This document shows positions 18,661 through 27,452 of a stretch of DNA of 64,000 nt, piece after piece. Within the stretch, counting starts at the first letter, position 1. Each line of letters opens with the position of its first letter. This DNA comes from Alkalimarinus coralli. GTDB lineage: Bacteria; Pseudomonadota; Gammaproteobacteria; Pseudomonadales; Oleiphilaceae. The notes beneath the pieces are model-generated. The model did not search any database and was not told the origin of the DNA. It saw only the letters and a list, made by a program, of their open reading frames with translations. Position numbers and translations under genes: made by a program. The stretch spans positions 800,513 to 864,512 of the forward strand of contig NZ_CP096016.1 in the NCBI RefSeq assembly GCF_023650515.1. Direction: 5' to 3'.

Positions 18661-21600
18661 ATGAGTGAAGTACAGCGTAACAAAAGCCTGGAAAAAGAGT
18701 CTGCAGCGGCACTGCTACTGTGTCTCGAAGAGTACTCCAGGTTGGCGGATCTGGTTAGAGCCAGTGACAAGCCATCAAATGCGGCTGATGCCAAAGCTAA
18801 AGAGCAATCAACAAGCCTGAGTCAATATGGCATTGGGCGAGAGGTCATGGAAGGTGCCACGTTTGTTGCAGGGGATGACCTGATTCGACGTGCCAATGCG
18901 TTGCGGCAGACGTCTGGAGATGCATACCAGCAGCAGGTACTTATTCCCGCAGAAAGCAATGATAGAAGTTCAATTATCAAACTCATTTCTGAGCTTTCTG
19001 AGCGGGTCATTTCTGAAACAAAAGAAGGCCCGCTGTATATTGCGGAGATTGAGTTAAGTTATGCCTCGCAGACTATTCGTTTAGGTGTTGTCGCTCAAAA
19101 CCGCCAGGTTAATAACGGTGTATGGAAGCCAAAGCACCACCAACAAGCCGGCAAGTGGGTTCGGGAGCTTGAGCGCCGTCAGATACCTATTGTCACATTT
19201 ATTGATACTCCCGGAGCCGATGCGGGGGCCAAAGCCAACTTGCGTAATCAGGCCCATAGCATATCTGAGTTAATCGCGACCATGGCAGACCTTAAGGTTC
19301 CTACGGTGGGCATTGTATGGGGCTTTGGTTACTCAGGTGGAGCTATCCCTCTGGCTGCAACCAACCTATTGCTTTCGGTGAGAGATGGTATTTTCAGTAC
19401 CATTCAACCTAAAGGCCTGGCGTCTATCGCCCGAAAGCAGAAGCTTGATTGGCAGACCTGCGCACGATTGGTTGGGGTGTCTGCACCGGAGCTTTTTCAG
19501 GAAGGTATTATCGACGGAGTGATTGACTACTCTCCACTGGAAGGCAGCCAAAACAGTGAGCGTCTTAAAGCGGCCATTGTCACGTCGCTGGCTCAAATTG
19601 AATTGAAGTCCCGTGCGATAGTAAAAAAACTGACGCCATTGAGTCAGCACTATATTGATGTCAGCAGGCTATTGGCGGCAGGCAAAGAAGAGTTACTCAG
19701 CAAGCGTTTGGCTCCACTGGATGTGAGAGGGTTCCCATCGCTATTTGGTTTTGGTTATGGCGCTTTAAGGTCACTAAAACTGCGTTCTCGACTAAAGACC
19801 CAATCCGTGCAGCTGGAAGAGACCACCAGTGATGTTTGCGAGCTACCGATCTCGCCTGATGAGCAGCAGCGAATGCTCAGCGACTCAAGGTTCAGTGAGT
19901 GGTTGAAGCGCAGTGACAAGCTAATCTATGAAGATGCGCTTTTCAAAAGCTGGTCGCGTTATCGGGAAAGTGAACAGCACCGAGGTGACGAACGCGGCTA
20001 TATTGCCTCTCTGTTTCTTGGAAATCCAAAAGGGAACTTTGAAAAAGCACTGCATGAACTGTCTGCCGAAATCGCTTTTTATCTCTATAACGGCTGGCAG
20101 CAAGAAGCACCACATCACTTGAATGCACTTATCGACAGTCTTGAGAAGCTTGAAAACGAAGTTGACTGCAACGTACTGGCAAATGAGCAGTTAAGCTTTA
20201 TTGACCTTATTCAGGACAGTCGCTTTAAGCCGGTCACTATCGAACACTGCAAACAGTTAATTAGGTTCGATACGCTGTACGAGAAAATTCTGGCTAACCT
20301 GACAGAAATTGTCTCTGAATTTAGTGACAATAAAAAAATATCGGAATCGTTGCTACAGTCTATGTTGAACGAGTCCGGCATTAGCAGCGACGAAGAGGTC
20401 GCGTCATTTAGTGGATGGCTGATACGTATCCGCAACACCAGTAACTTCGGGGAGTTTTTAAGAACCGCAGAACAGTGGAAAAAGGTTCAACACCCCCGCT
20501 CCTCTGACGTCGTGTTTGTGGTTGCCAGCTACTTCTTTGAAAAACTATATCCTGAACTGTTTGAGTGTCAGAAAGAGAATAAAACATTCTCGGGCCAGTT
20601 TAACCCAGTGTTTATCGGCCGAAGAAAAGACTTCTGGAACCGGTTAAACCAAGCCATCAAAGACTTAAGAATTCAGTCTATTCTTAATGATATTAAACCT
20701 GCTGCCAGCTTTACTCCACAAGAGCTGATAGGCGCTTTATTTCAGGACTTTATGGAGCTGGATAGCCGCATTACCACGGCGAATCCGAAACACTTCCCGG
20801 GGTTTGGCGAAGCCATTATTCGCCAGCAGGCCAAATCAAAATCTGCATCAGGGTTGATAACAGGTATAGCCGAGTTTTCCGTCGGTGAAGACCTGGAACC
20901 TGTAGGGCTTTTTGTTTCCAATCACGCATTTCAGGCAGGGGCATTTGATATGTCTTCGGCCGAGCGTTTATGCCGGTTACTGGCTTACTGTGCTGAATAC
21001 TCCATGCCCGTTATTGGTTTTATCAGCTCGGGCGGAATGCAAACAAAAGAAGGTGCGTCAGCGCTGTTTTCCATGGCGGTGGTAAACGACCAAATTAACC
21101 GGTTTGTCAGTGATCTGGGGCTCCCTATTTTGATGTTTGGTTATGGGGACTGCACGGGTGGAGCACAAGCAAGTCTGGTAACTCACCCGTTAGTCGAAAC
21201 CTACTATTTTTCGGGCACCAATATGCCGTTTGCAGGCCGTATTGTTGTACCTGAATATCTTCCGGTAACCGCTACACTGGCTAACTATCTGGTGTCAGAA
21301 GCCAATAGCATGCAGGGACTTGTCAAACACCCTATGGTTGAGGGGCTCGATGAGCGACTTAAAGCGATTGACCCGGCAATCAGTTCTGCGGGAATGAGTG
21401 TTTCTGAACTGATTAACAGATGGCTGACTCATAAAGACATACCGAGCCGCAAAGATGAATTTAGTAATACCGCAGCGATACAGAAGTTTGAGCCGTATCA
21501 GAAAGTGCTCGTTCACGCGCGAGGGTGCACCGCTGTTAAGCTGATTCGCGAAGCCCATGCAATGAACCTTAACGTGGTGCTTGTTCAGTCCGATCCGGAT

Positions 21601-23238
21601 ATGGATTCGGTTGCAGCGGATATGCTGAAAGATGGTGATAATCTGGTTTGTTTGGGCGGATATACCCCCGATGAAAGCTATCTGAACGGTGACAGTGTGC
21701 TGCGAATTGCAGAAATGAATGGTGCAGAAGCGCTTCATCCGGGAATTGGTTTTCTTTCTGAAAATAGCCAGTTCGCACACCAGTGTTTAGCGCAGGGGCT
21801 GAACTTTATCGGGCCATCGCCAGAAAGCATGGAAGCGATGGGGGATAAGTCCAGAGCGATACACACCTCTATTGAGCTGGGCGTTCCAGTGGTACCAGGC
21901 AGTCATGGGCTGCTTAGAAACATCGATCACGCAGAGCAGATCGCTCAGGAAATAGGCTTCCCCATTATTTTGAAAGCCGCTCACGGCGGTGGTGGTAAAG
22001 GCATTGTCGTTGTCGAAAAAGCAGAGCAGCTAAAAGAACTGTTTTATATGATCAAAGCCGAAGCTCGCAATAGCTTTGGGAGTGGAGATATCTATCTGGA
22101 GCGGCTGGTGACGCGCTTCAGGCATATTGAAGTGCAGTTATTGCGAGACCGGTTTGGTTGCACACGCATTTTAGGTTTGCGTGATTGTAGTGTTCAGCGC
22201 AACAAGCAGAAGATCATCGAAGAGTCTGTCTCTACTGTACTGCCATCCGATCAAGAGAAAATTGCTAGAGACTCGGCTTATAAACTGGCGGAAGCCTGTG
22301 GTTACCATGGCGCAGGTACGGTTGAATTTATTTATGACCTTGACCGCGAAACGCTCTACTTTATGGAAATGAATACCCGTTTGCAGGTAGAGCATCCGGT
22401 GACAGAGCTGGTCAGTGGTGTGGATATCGTTAGAGAGCAGTATCGCATTGCAATGGGTAAGTCTATTGATGAGATGCCGATAAAAGAATCCGGTTATGCA
22501 CTTGAAGTAAGAATCAACGCTGAGAGTGTTTCGGTTGATCAGGGTGAACTAAAAGTCGTACCGACACCTGGCTTGGTAAGCAAGTGTCTGTTCCCGAAAG
22601 TGGAGGGCGTTACCCATATCGTTACGGTTGATGACGGTAAGTCGATTCCACCGTTTTACGATAACCTGATTGCTCAAGTCATCGTTCACGCCGGTTCGCG
22701 AGAAGAAGCCACTGAGAAAATGTCAGACTATCTTTCGCAAGTCATTATTGAAGGGGTCGATACCAATATTCCATTGTTGCAGGTCATACTGAAAGACCCG
22801 GTCTTCCTGTCTGGTGATTATGATACCGGCTACTTAATCGATCTGGTTACAAGAAACCCTGCTGAATTAAGCACATTGAAGGGAGGCGCGGGAGTTAATG
22901 AGTCAGCATCGGACGAGACCTTCTCAATCGTTGTAGACGGCTCAGAAGAGCTGAAAGTTCTCGCACCCTCGACCAGCATTATGTACCGCTCTGCATCACC
23001 TGATCAGCCCTCCTATATCGAAGAGGGTGATACGGTCACGGTTGATCAGACCCTGTGTTTGTTAGAGGCGATGAAGATGTTCCAGCCACTTACATTGTCA
23101 AGTTTCAATAAAGCCGGTGCAGAGATCTATCCGGCTGACCAGAAGTATAAAATCACTCACGTTAAAGGTGTCTCAGGACAGCAAGTGAACAGAGGTGATC
23201 TTCTATTTGTTATTAAACCTGTAAAAGTCGAAGCCTGA
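18661..23238 (+). CDS. Single-chain acetyl-CoA carboxylase-like protein (CT-alpha, CT-beta, BC, BCCP)
   Basis: 1525 residues with all four functions of biotin-dependent acetyl-CoA carboxylase. About 95-330: AccA-like carboxyltransferase (IPIVTFIDTPGADAGA, WGFGYSGGAIPLA, IQPKGLASIARK). About 390-690: a helical region I do not recognise. About 715-900: AccD-like carboxyltransferase (FISSGGMQTKEGA, FGYGDCTGGAQAS). About 945-1395: biotin carboxylase with ATP-grasp (AAHGGGGKGIVVV, MEMNTRLQVEHPVTE). About 1425-1520: BCCP with the biotinyl lysine K1472 in EAMKM. The Cys4 zinc ribbon of bacterial AccD is absent. Eukaryotic one-chain enzymes run BC-BCCP-CT(beta-alpha), so this order is different. It sits between fabV and acpP, so it probably supplies malonyl-CoA. 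Acetyl-CoA as the substrate is inferred; propionyl- or acyl-CoA cannot be excluded. Confidence 0.85.
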   Translation: MSEVQRNKSLEKESAAALLLCLEEYSRLADLVRASDKPSNAADAKAKEQSTSLSQYGIGREVMEGATFVAGDDLIRRANALRQTSGDAYQQQVLIPAESNDRSSIIKLISELSERVISETKEGPLYIAEIELSYASQTIRLGVVAQNRQVNNGVWKPKHHQQAGKWVRELERRQIPIVTFIDTPGADAGAKANLRNQAHSISELIATMADLKVPTVGIVWGFGYSGGAIPLAATNLLLSVRDGIFSTIQPKGLASIARKQKLDWQTCARLVGVSAPELFQEGIIDGVIDYSPLEGSQNSERLKAAIVTSLAQIELKSRAIVKKLTPLSQHYIDVSRLLAAGKEELLSKRLAPLDVRGFPSLFGFGYGALRSLKLRSRLKTQSVQLEETTSDVCELPISPDEQQRMLSDSRFSEWLKRSDKLIYEDALFKSWSRYRESEQHRGDERGYIASLFLGNPKGNFEKALHELSAEIAFYLYNGWQQEAPHHLNALIDSLEKLENEVDCNVLANEQLSFIDLIQDSRFKPVTIEHCKQLIRFDTLYEKILANLTEIVSEFSDNKKISESLLQSMLNESGISSDEEVASFSGWLIRIRNTSNFGEFLRTAEQWKKVQHPRSSDVVFVVASYFFEKLYPELFECQKENKTFSGQFNPVFIGRRKDFWNRLNQAIKDLRIQSILNDIKPAASFTPQELIGALFQDFMELDSRITTANPKHFPGFGEAIIRQQAKSKSASGLITGIAEFSVGEDLEPVGLFVSNHAFQAGAFDMSSAERLCRLLAYCAEYSMPVIGFISSGGMQTKEGASALFSMAVVNDQINRFVSDLGLPILMFGYGDCTGGAQASLVTHPLVETYYFSGTNMPFAGRIVVPEYLPVTATLANYLVSEANSMQGLVKHPMVEGLDERLKAIDPAISSAGMSVSELINRWLTHKDIPSRKDEFSNTAAIQKFEPYQKVLVHARGCTAVKLIREAHAMNLNVVLVQSDPDMDSVAADMLKDGDNLVCLGGYTPDESYLNGDSVLRIAEMNGAEALHPGIGFLSENSQFAHQCLAQGLNFIGPSPESMEAMGDKSRAIHTSIELGVPVVPGSHGLLRNIDHAEQIAQEIGFPIILKAAHGGGGKGIVVVEKAEQLKELFYMIKAEARNSFGSGDIYLERLVTRFRHIEVQLLRDRFGCTRILGLRDCSVQRNKQKIIEESVSTVLPSDQEKIARDSAYKLAEACGYHGAGTVEFIYDLDRETLYFMEMNTRLQVEHPVTELVSGVDIVREQYRIAMGKSIDEMPIKESGYALEVRINAESVSVDQGELKVVPTPGLVSKCLFPKVEGVTHIVTVDDGKSIPPFYDNLIAQVIVHAGSREEATEKMSDYLSQVIIEGVDTNIPLLQVILKDPVFLSGDYDTGYLIDLVTRNPAELSTLKGGAGVNESASDETFSIVVDGSEELKVLAPSTSIMYRSASPDQPSYIEEGDTVTVDQTLCLLEAMKMFQPLTLSSFNKAGAEIYPADQKYKITHVKGVSGQQVNRGDLLFVIKPVKVEA

Positions 23239-23322
23239 CTTTTGCATTAAACCTGAACGCTAGAATATAAAATCTAGAACATAAACCGATAGCACGATTG
23301 AAAAGCCAACGGAGAAGACTCA

Positions 23323-23562
23323 ATGTCTGATATTCAAAAACGTATTATTAAAGTAATTTGTGACCAGCTGGATGTAGAAGAGGATAAGGTAACGGCTGAA
23401 GCGCACTTTATTGATGACCTAGGCGCAGACTCACTGGACACTGTTGAGTTGGTGATGGCATTTGAAGAAGAGTTTGATGTAGAAATACCTGATGATATGG
23501 CTGAGCAGATCAAGACTGTCAATGACGTGATAGCGCTTGTTTCAGATAAGGTAGAAGCATAA
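23323..23562 (+). CDS. acpP: Acyl carrier protein
   Basis: 79 residues, acidic, with the 4'-phosphopantetheine serine in [12 protein letters not shown] (S37). It carries the growing acyl chain. The sequence is close to canonical AcpP ([18 protein letters not shown]). It ends the fabA-fabB-fabV-carboxylase run, 84 bp after the carboxylase. Whether this is the cell's main ACP or a second copy cannot be told here, because the usual fabD-fabG-acpP-fabF neighbours are not in the window. Confidence 0.93.
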   Translation: MSDIQKRIIKVICDQLDVEEDKVTAEAHFIDDLGADSLDTVELVMAFEEEFDVEIPDDMAEQIKTVNDVIALVSDKVEA

Positions 23563-23571
23563 GCACTCGAC

Positions 23572-23600
23572 CTGTCATCCTCGCTTCGCGGGGGTGACAG
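23572..23600. repeat. REP-like hairpin after acpP
   Basis: CTGTCATCCTCGC and GCGGGGGTGACAG pair around a TTC loop (11 of 13 pairs). The GTCATCCTCGC half is shared with the larger palindrome at 27318. It lies in the convergent gap between acpP and the AraC gene and may also serve as a bidirectional terminator. Confidence 0.6.
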
Positions 23601-23640
23601 ACTAGAAGTTTTTGAACCCTCCTCCTTGCCCAAACAAAAC

Positions 23641-24666
23641 TCACACCCCGTCTCTATATTCTTTTGGTGTAACCCCGCTCCATCGTTTAAATGCGCGACT
23701 AAACGCGCTTAAATCACTAAATCCTAGTGAAAATGCAATCTCGCTTAACTGACGGTCAGAGTTCCTGAGTTGTTCTTTTGCGGTGCTGAACCGAACATCT
23801 TCCAATAAGCTTTGAAACGAAACGCCTTCTGCTTTGAGTTTGCGGTAGAGTGTTTGCCTGCTGGTATTGAGCTTTTCGGCAATATGGTCAACATCCGCTT
23901 CACCTGTGCTGATGGACTGGGCAATCAGCCCCTTTACTTTATCGGCATAAGAGCGTCGGAACAGTTTTTTTAGCATGCTGTTGGCGTATTCCAGTGCCGC
24001 ACTTCCAAGGTATGGGTTGCGCTGCTTTGGGGCTAGTTCCAAATAGTCACGCTGAAACACTATCTGGCAGTGGTTTTGGTTAAAGTTGAGAGGGCAATTA
24101 AAAACCTTTTGGTATTTATCAACGTAATCGGGTTGAGCATGTTGAAAGTCAACAGATTCCCACTGGATATCGCTATCAAACAGCGCCTTTCCACGATAGA
24201 GCGAAAGTACCATTGAGCGCTCCATATCCGGGATGCAGTAGTGCTCGGGGTTAAGGTGAATAAAGCGCAGATACGCATATTTCTCGTCGGTTTCAAAATT
24301 CAGTGAAATCGCTTCGTTAACGATACTGAACAGCCGAACATACTCCTTCAAACCTTTAGCCAGATTTTCACTATTAAAAATAATATGGCCGACTAGGCCG
24401 ATTTTAGATGCATTAAATATCTGGCCAAGCTCCAACCCCAATGCAGGATTATTGGTAATCTTAAGTGCGGTGTCCCAAAGGGTTTTGTATTGGTCTAGCG
24501 GCAGGCGGCTATCTTGAAGGTCGAGGGTACTAAGGTCTATGCCGGATATGTCCGAAACCTGTTGCCGGGAAAAGCCGTAGTCGTCCAAGAGAGAGATAAG
24601 GGCGAGTACTGATGAGCTACCGATACTTGGACTAAAGCTGTTCATAGTGGATTGGGCGGCCTGCAT
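23641..24666 (-). CDS. AraC-family transcriptional regulator (Arabinose_bd type)
   Basis: 341 residues from the ATG at 24666; a TTG two codons upstream is also possible, and no clear ribosome site decides between them. The N-terminal domain (about 10-210) looks like the Arabinose_bd domain of AraC regulators such as OruR. The C-terminal AraC HTH (about 240-340) shows HIAEKLNTSRQTLYRKLKAEG and EIAFSLGFSDLSAFSRAFKRW. It is convergent with acpP. It may sense a small metabolite and could act on neighbouring genes, but no target is shown by the sequence. Confidence 0.85.
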   Translation of the reverse strand: MQAAQSTMNSFSPSIGSSSVLALISLLDDYGFSRQQVSDISGIDLSTLDLQDSRLPLDQYKTLWDTALKITNNPALGLELGQIFNASKIGLVGHIIFNSENLAKGLKEYVRLFSIVNEAISLNFETDEKYAYLRFIHLNPEHYCIPDMERSMVLSLYRGKALFDSDIQWESVDFQHAQPDYVDKYQKVFNCPLNFNQNHCQIVFQRDYLELAPKQRNPYLGSAALEYANSMLKKLFRRSYADKVKGLIAQSISTGEADVDHIAEKLNTSRQTLYRKLKAEGVSFQSLLEDVRFSTAKEQLRNSDRQLSEIAFSLGFSDLSAFSRAFKRWSGVTPKEYRDGV

Positions 24667-24742
24667 GATCAAATAATAACGACCATTATACCGCCCTTTA
24701 GCGTCTGAATACCTATAGTGTTGGTATATCTATCTTGGCAGG

Positions 24743-25423
24743 TTATTCAAATGATTTTAGTTTGTCGACATCTTTGATGATGATCGTTTTACCCTGAGTC
24801 TCAAGTATTTCACGGTCTTTTAGGGTATGAAAAATACGCGATAATGTTTCCGGTTTGATCGACAGGCGAGAAGCGATAAGCTGCTTCTGAATCGACAGCT
24901 CAACCCGGCTATTGGTTTCGCCTTGTTTCTCTAGCTCGTTCAAGAAGAAGCGTACCACACGGTACGTTGCGTTTTTCATGGTGAGATTCTCAATCTCATT
25001 GAGTCTGCCGCGGAGGCGAAGTGCCAGATCTCCCAGCAAACTCAAACATGTTTTAGGATTCTCTTCCAGAATGCCCAAAAAATGTTTGCTATTAAACGAA
25101 AAAACTTTCGCATCCGAGATCGAGGTTGCCGTGACCGGGTAGTCGTCTTTGTGCATGAACATAACCGCTTCAGCAAACGTTTGCCCTGGCATTAATATCT
25201 CAATGACTTTCTCGTTACCGTCGGGTGTCAGGCGAGTGAGTTTAATCTGGCCAGATAAAATCAGATAAAAATGATCAGCCTTTTCACCTTGAAAGAACAG
25301 GTGTTGGTCGGGCTCAAGCTCAGACAACTTGGTTATACGGGCGACTTCTGCCAGCGCTTTTTCTGATAAACCAGAGAAAAGGTAGTGCTTTTTAATTTGT
25401 TCTAACTTTAATTCATCTAACAT
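24743..25423 (-). CDS. Crp/Fnr-family regulator, no N-terminal Fe-S cysteines
   Basis: 226 residues from the ATG at 25423; a TTG seven codons upstream is the other option. A cyclic-nucleotide-binding-like beta-barrel (about 15-125, FFQGEKADHFYLILSGQIKL) is followed by a dimerisation helix and a Crp-type HTH (about 165-220, QKQLIASRLSIKPETLSRIFHTLK). The N-terminal Cys motif of FNR is absent, so it does not sense O2 by an Fe-S cluster in the FNR way. Dnr-type regulators that bind heme and NO look like this. It lies beside the anaerobic ubiquinone genes, where FNR-type boxes are found, and may control them. Confidence 0.8.
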   Translation of the reverse strand: MLDELKLEQIKKHYLFSGLSEKALAEVARITKLSELEPDQHLFFQGEKADHFYLILSGQIKLTRLTPDGNEKVIEILMPGQTFAEAVMFMHKDDYPVTATSISDAKVFSFNSKHFLGILEENPKTCLSLLGDLALRLRGRLNEIENLTMKNATYRVVRFFLNELEKQGETNSRVELSIQKQLIASRLSIKPETLSRIFHTLKDREILETQGKTIIIKDVDKLKSFE

Positions 25424-25523
25424 GGACGTCACGCTTAAATTCAAATTTGGGCTATGTTACCACTGGCCTTTCCTGACTTTGCATGCCTCTTTAGGAGTAC
25501 TTTTGGGCATAGTTCGTCGAGTA

Positions 25524-25537
25524 TTGATCTGGAGCAA
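25524..25537. promoter_or_regulatory. Imperfect FNR/Dnr-type box upstream of the Crp/Fnr gene
   Basis: TTGATCTGGAGCAA matches TTGAT-N4-ATCAA with one mismatch. It lies about 100 bp upstream of the regulator's start, so autoregulation is possible. Weak support on its own. Confidence 0.4.
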
Positions 25538-25638
25538 CCACCTTTTGCTTAGACGTCCATGTAGTCGCCGCCCATTGGCCTGGTTAAGGCTTCCGAAGGC
25601 GCACAATACTGCTAGCAATGGTTTATTTAAAACACCAC

Positions 25639-26130
25639 TTACGATGCAAAAATACCGACATATTCACCCGCGCTGCTGAGTAGAAAGCGCAGCTCATTGG
25701 ATAACTCATTGGTATCCAGTGAATCGATCAGGTTTTTAACTTCCAGACCAAGCTCTGTGTCGCCCTCAATTAACAGGCGTCTTTGAAAGAATAGCGTATC
25801 AGGGTCTTCTTTTCTTGCTGCCAGCAAAATAAATTCATTCAGGTTACCGCTGATGCTCACGTCATGAGCCCCAGCAGGCTGCAACAGTATTTTCCCGTCT
25901 TGGCCCAGGCTGAAATACCAGTTAATACCCAGATCGTTTATTTTTACTAATAACCATCGGTTTCTTAAAAACTCACATTCGCCAGACTCCAGCGCTTCTT
26001 TAAATACTTGTTGCAGCACTTTTGTCATCGCAATACGTTGAGCCGGAAACGGCACATGAGCCAGCGGTTTTGCCAGTATGCGGGGGAGTTGAGAGTATAG
26101 TTTCGAAGGAGAAGGAGGTCTTGGAAACAA
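25639..26130 (-). CDS. ubiT: UbiT, SCP2-domain protein for O2-independent ubiquinone synthesis
   Basis: 163 residues. UbiT-type sterol-carrier-2 domain proteins act with UbiU and UbiV, probably binding the isoprenoid precursor, so that ubiquinone can be made without O2. The segment RFLRNRWLLVKINDLG-like (FLRNRWLLVKINDLGINW) with SISGNLNEFILLAARKEDPDTLFF is characteristic. The start is TTG with AAAAGGAA 8 nt upstream; no ATG is available without losing conserved N-terminal sequence. A perfect FNR-type box lies about 64 bp upstream. ubiU and ubiV are close by, across a radical SAM gene. Confidence 0.85.
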   Translation of the reverse strand: MFPRPPSPSKLYSQLPRILAKPLAHVPFPAQRIAMTKVLQQVFKEALESGECEFLRNRWLLVKINDLGINWYFSLGQDGKILLQPAGAHDVSISGNLNEFILLAARKEDPDTLFFQRRLLIEGDTELGLEVKNLIDSLDTNELSNELRFLLSSAGEYVGIFAS

Positions 26131-26193
26131 AATAAATTCCTTTTGTACGAGGCCAATTTGCAGACAATAGTGCCTTAGCCTGCGTTACTCGCC

Positions 26194-26207
26194 TTGATGA
26201 TCATCAA
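26194..26207. promoter_or_regulatory. Perfect FNR/Anr/Dnr binding site between ubiT and the radical SAM gene
   Basis: TTGATGATCATCAA is an exact match to the palindrome TTGAT-N4-ATCAA. It lies in the divergent gap, centred about 70 bp before the ubiT start and about 138 bp before the plus-strand gene. FNR is known to control ubiUV in E. coli, so anaerobic induction of ubiT, and perhaps of the divergent gene, is likely. Confidence 0.8.
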
Positions 26208-26338
26208 CTCGCTTTTCAAAAAGCTCTGTTAGCCTCTCAAAATTTGCTCAACCCATTGAAAAGGCAATGACATTTTATGCTCGATATAGCGCTCGCCATA
26301 CATAATAAGAAACCCTCACAATTCAAGATGACGCGCTA

Positions 26339-27241
26339 ATGGACTTAACAAAACATGCCACTACGTTAGGCCATCATTTAAAACAAAAATGGGGCGAGCG
26401 AGTCCACAAGGTTTCAATTAACGCTGCGTTTACCTGTCCCAACCGAGATGGTTCAAAGGGCATTGGCGGGTGTACATTCTGCAACAACGCATCTTTTTCT
26501 CCCTCAGATAGAAAAATCGTCACGCCGGTAGAAGATCAGGTACTGGCAGGCCAGCAAGTTATTGTGAAACGAACCGGCGCAAAAAAATACTTAGCCTATT
26601 TTCAGTCTTACACCAACACCTACGCCGAAATTGAATACCTTCGAGAGTTATATGAAAGCGCACTCAACAGCCCGAATGTAATTGGCATATCGGTAGGTAC
26701 ACGGCCTGATTGTGTGCCGGATGCCGTGCTCGATCTACTGCAGTCATATCAGCAGCAGGGGCATGAAGTATGGCTTGAGCTAGGGTTGCAATCGTCATTT
26801 GATGCCTCGCTTGATCGAGTTAACCGAGGCCATGGTTTTGCCGAGTATGTTGATGCCGTAAAGCGTGCACGAGCGAGAGGGCTGCAAATATGCACTCACT
26901 TAATTGCCGGTCTGCCCGGTGAAAAGCCCGAAGACACCCTGGTTTCACTTGATAAGGTTCTCGCGCTTGGCACCGACGGGCTAAAGATACACCCATTACA
27001 CGTCGTTAAAGGCACTCAGCTAGCCCGTGAATGGAAACGAGGCGAGTATCACCCTATGTCTCAAAGTGAATATGTTGCACTGGTTGCTGAAGTCATCAGA
27101 AGGACGCCAAAATCGGTTGTATTTCACCGGTTCACCGGTACAGCATCAGAAGAGTTATTGCTTGCGCCAGCCTGGTGTAGCAAGAAATGGGTTGTTCTCA
27201 ATGAAATCTGTACAGAACTTGAGACTAGAGCGCGTGAGTGA
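26339..27241 (+). CDS. TIGR01212-family radical SAM protein (YhcC-like)
   Basis: 300 residues. It has a radical SAM cluster motif in CPNRDGSKGIGGCTFC (Cys-x11-Cys-x2-Cys, the long spacing of the YhcC/TIGR01212 family) and GISVGTRPDCVPD and LELGLQSSFDASLDRVNRGH segments typical of it. The reaction is not known; E. coli yhcC is associated with anaerobic growth genes. It begins at an ATG and is divergent from ubiT across the FNR box, in line with an O2-linked role. Confidence 0.85.
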   Translation: MDLTKHATTLGHHLKQKWGERVHKVSINAAFTCPNRDGSKGIGGCTFCNNASFSPSDRKIVTPVEDQVLAGQQVIVKRTGAKKYLAYFQSYTNTYAEIEYLRELYESALNSPNVIGISVGTRPDCVPDAVLDLLQSYQQQGHEVWLELGLQSSFDASLDRVNRGHGFAEYVDAVKRARARGLQICTHLIAGLPGEKPEDTLVSLDKVLALGTDGLKIHPLHVVKGTQLAREWKRGEYHPMSQSEYVALVAEVIRRTPKSVVFHRFTGTASEELLLAPAWCSKKWVVLNEICTELETRARE

Positions 27242-27317
27242 TGGTGTGTTTAATAGGTGGTTAGATAGTTAATAGGTGATTAGATAATTAATATCCGCCC
27301 AGAAATATCGTAGCTTT

Positions 27318-27393
27318 GTCATCCTCGCGAAGGCGGGGATCCAGTATTTTGATATGGCTCCGAGTTATGGATTCCCGCTTTCGCGGGAATGAC
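27318..27393. repeat. REP-like palindromic element
   Basis: GTCATCCTCGCGAAGGCGGG (27318-27337) reads as an inverted copy of CCCGCTTTCGCGGGAATGAC (27374-27393), with GATCCA/TGGATT continuing the arms toward a loop of about 23 bp. Arms of this GTCAT(T/C)CCCGCG type are widespread repetitive extragenic palindromes in proteobacteria. It lies between the radical SAM gene and ubiU and shares its core with the hairpin at 23572. Confidence 0.75.
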
Positions 27394-27452
27394 GGCCGTT
27401 TCTGGACATAAACTAACTATATGATTTGTTATTTGGATAAAAGGAGAAATAC

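Noticed and set aside
27250-27287. Two imperfect 19-bp tandem copies (TTAATAGGTGRTTAGATA)
   Set aside because: Only two diverged copies in a short A/T-rich gap; no sign of function.
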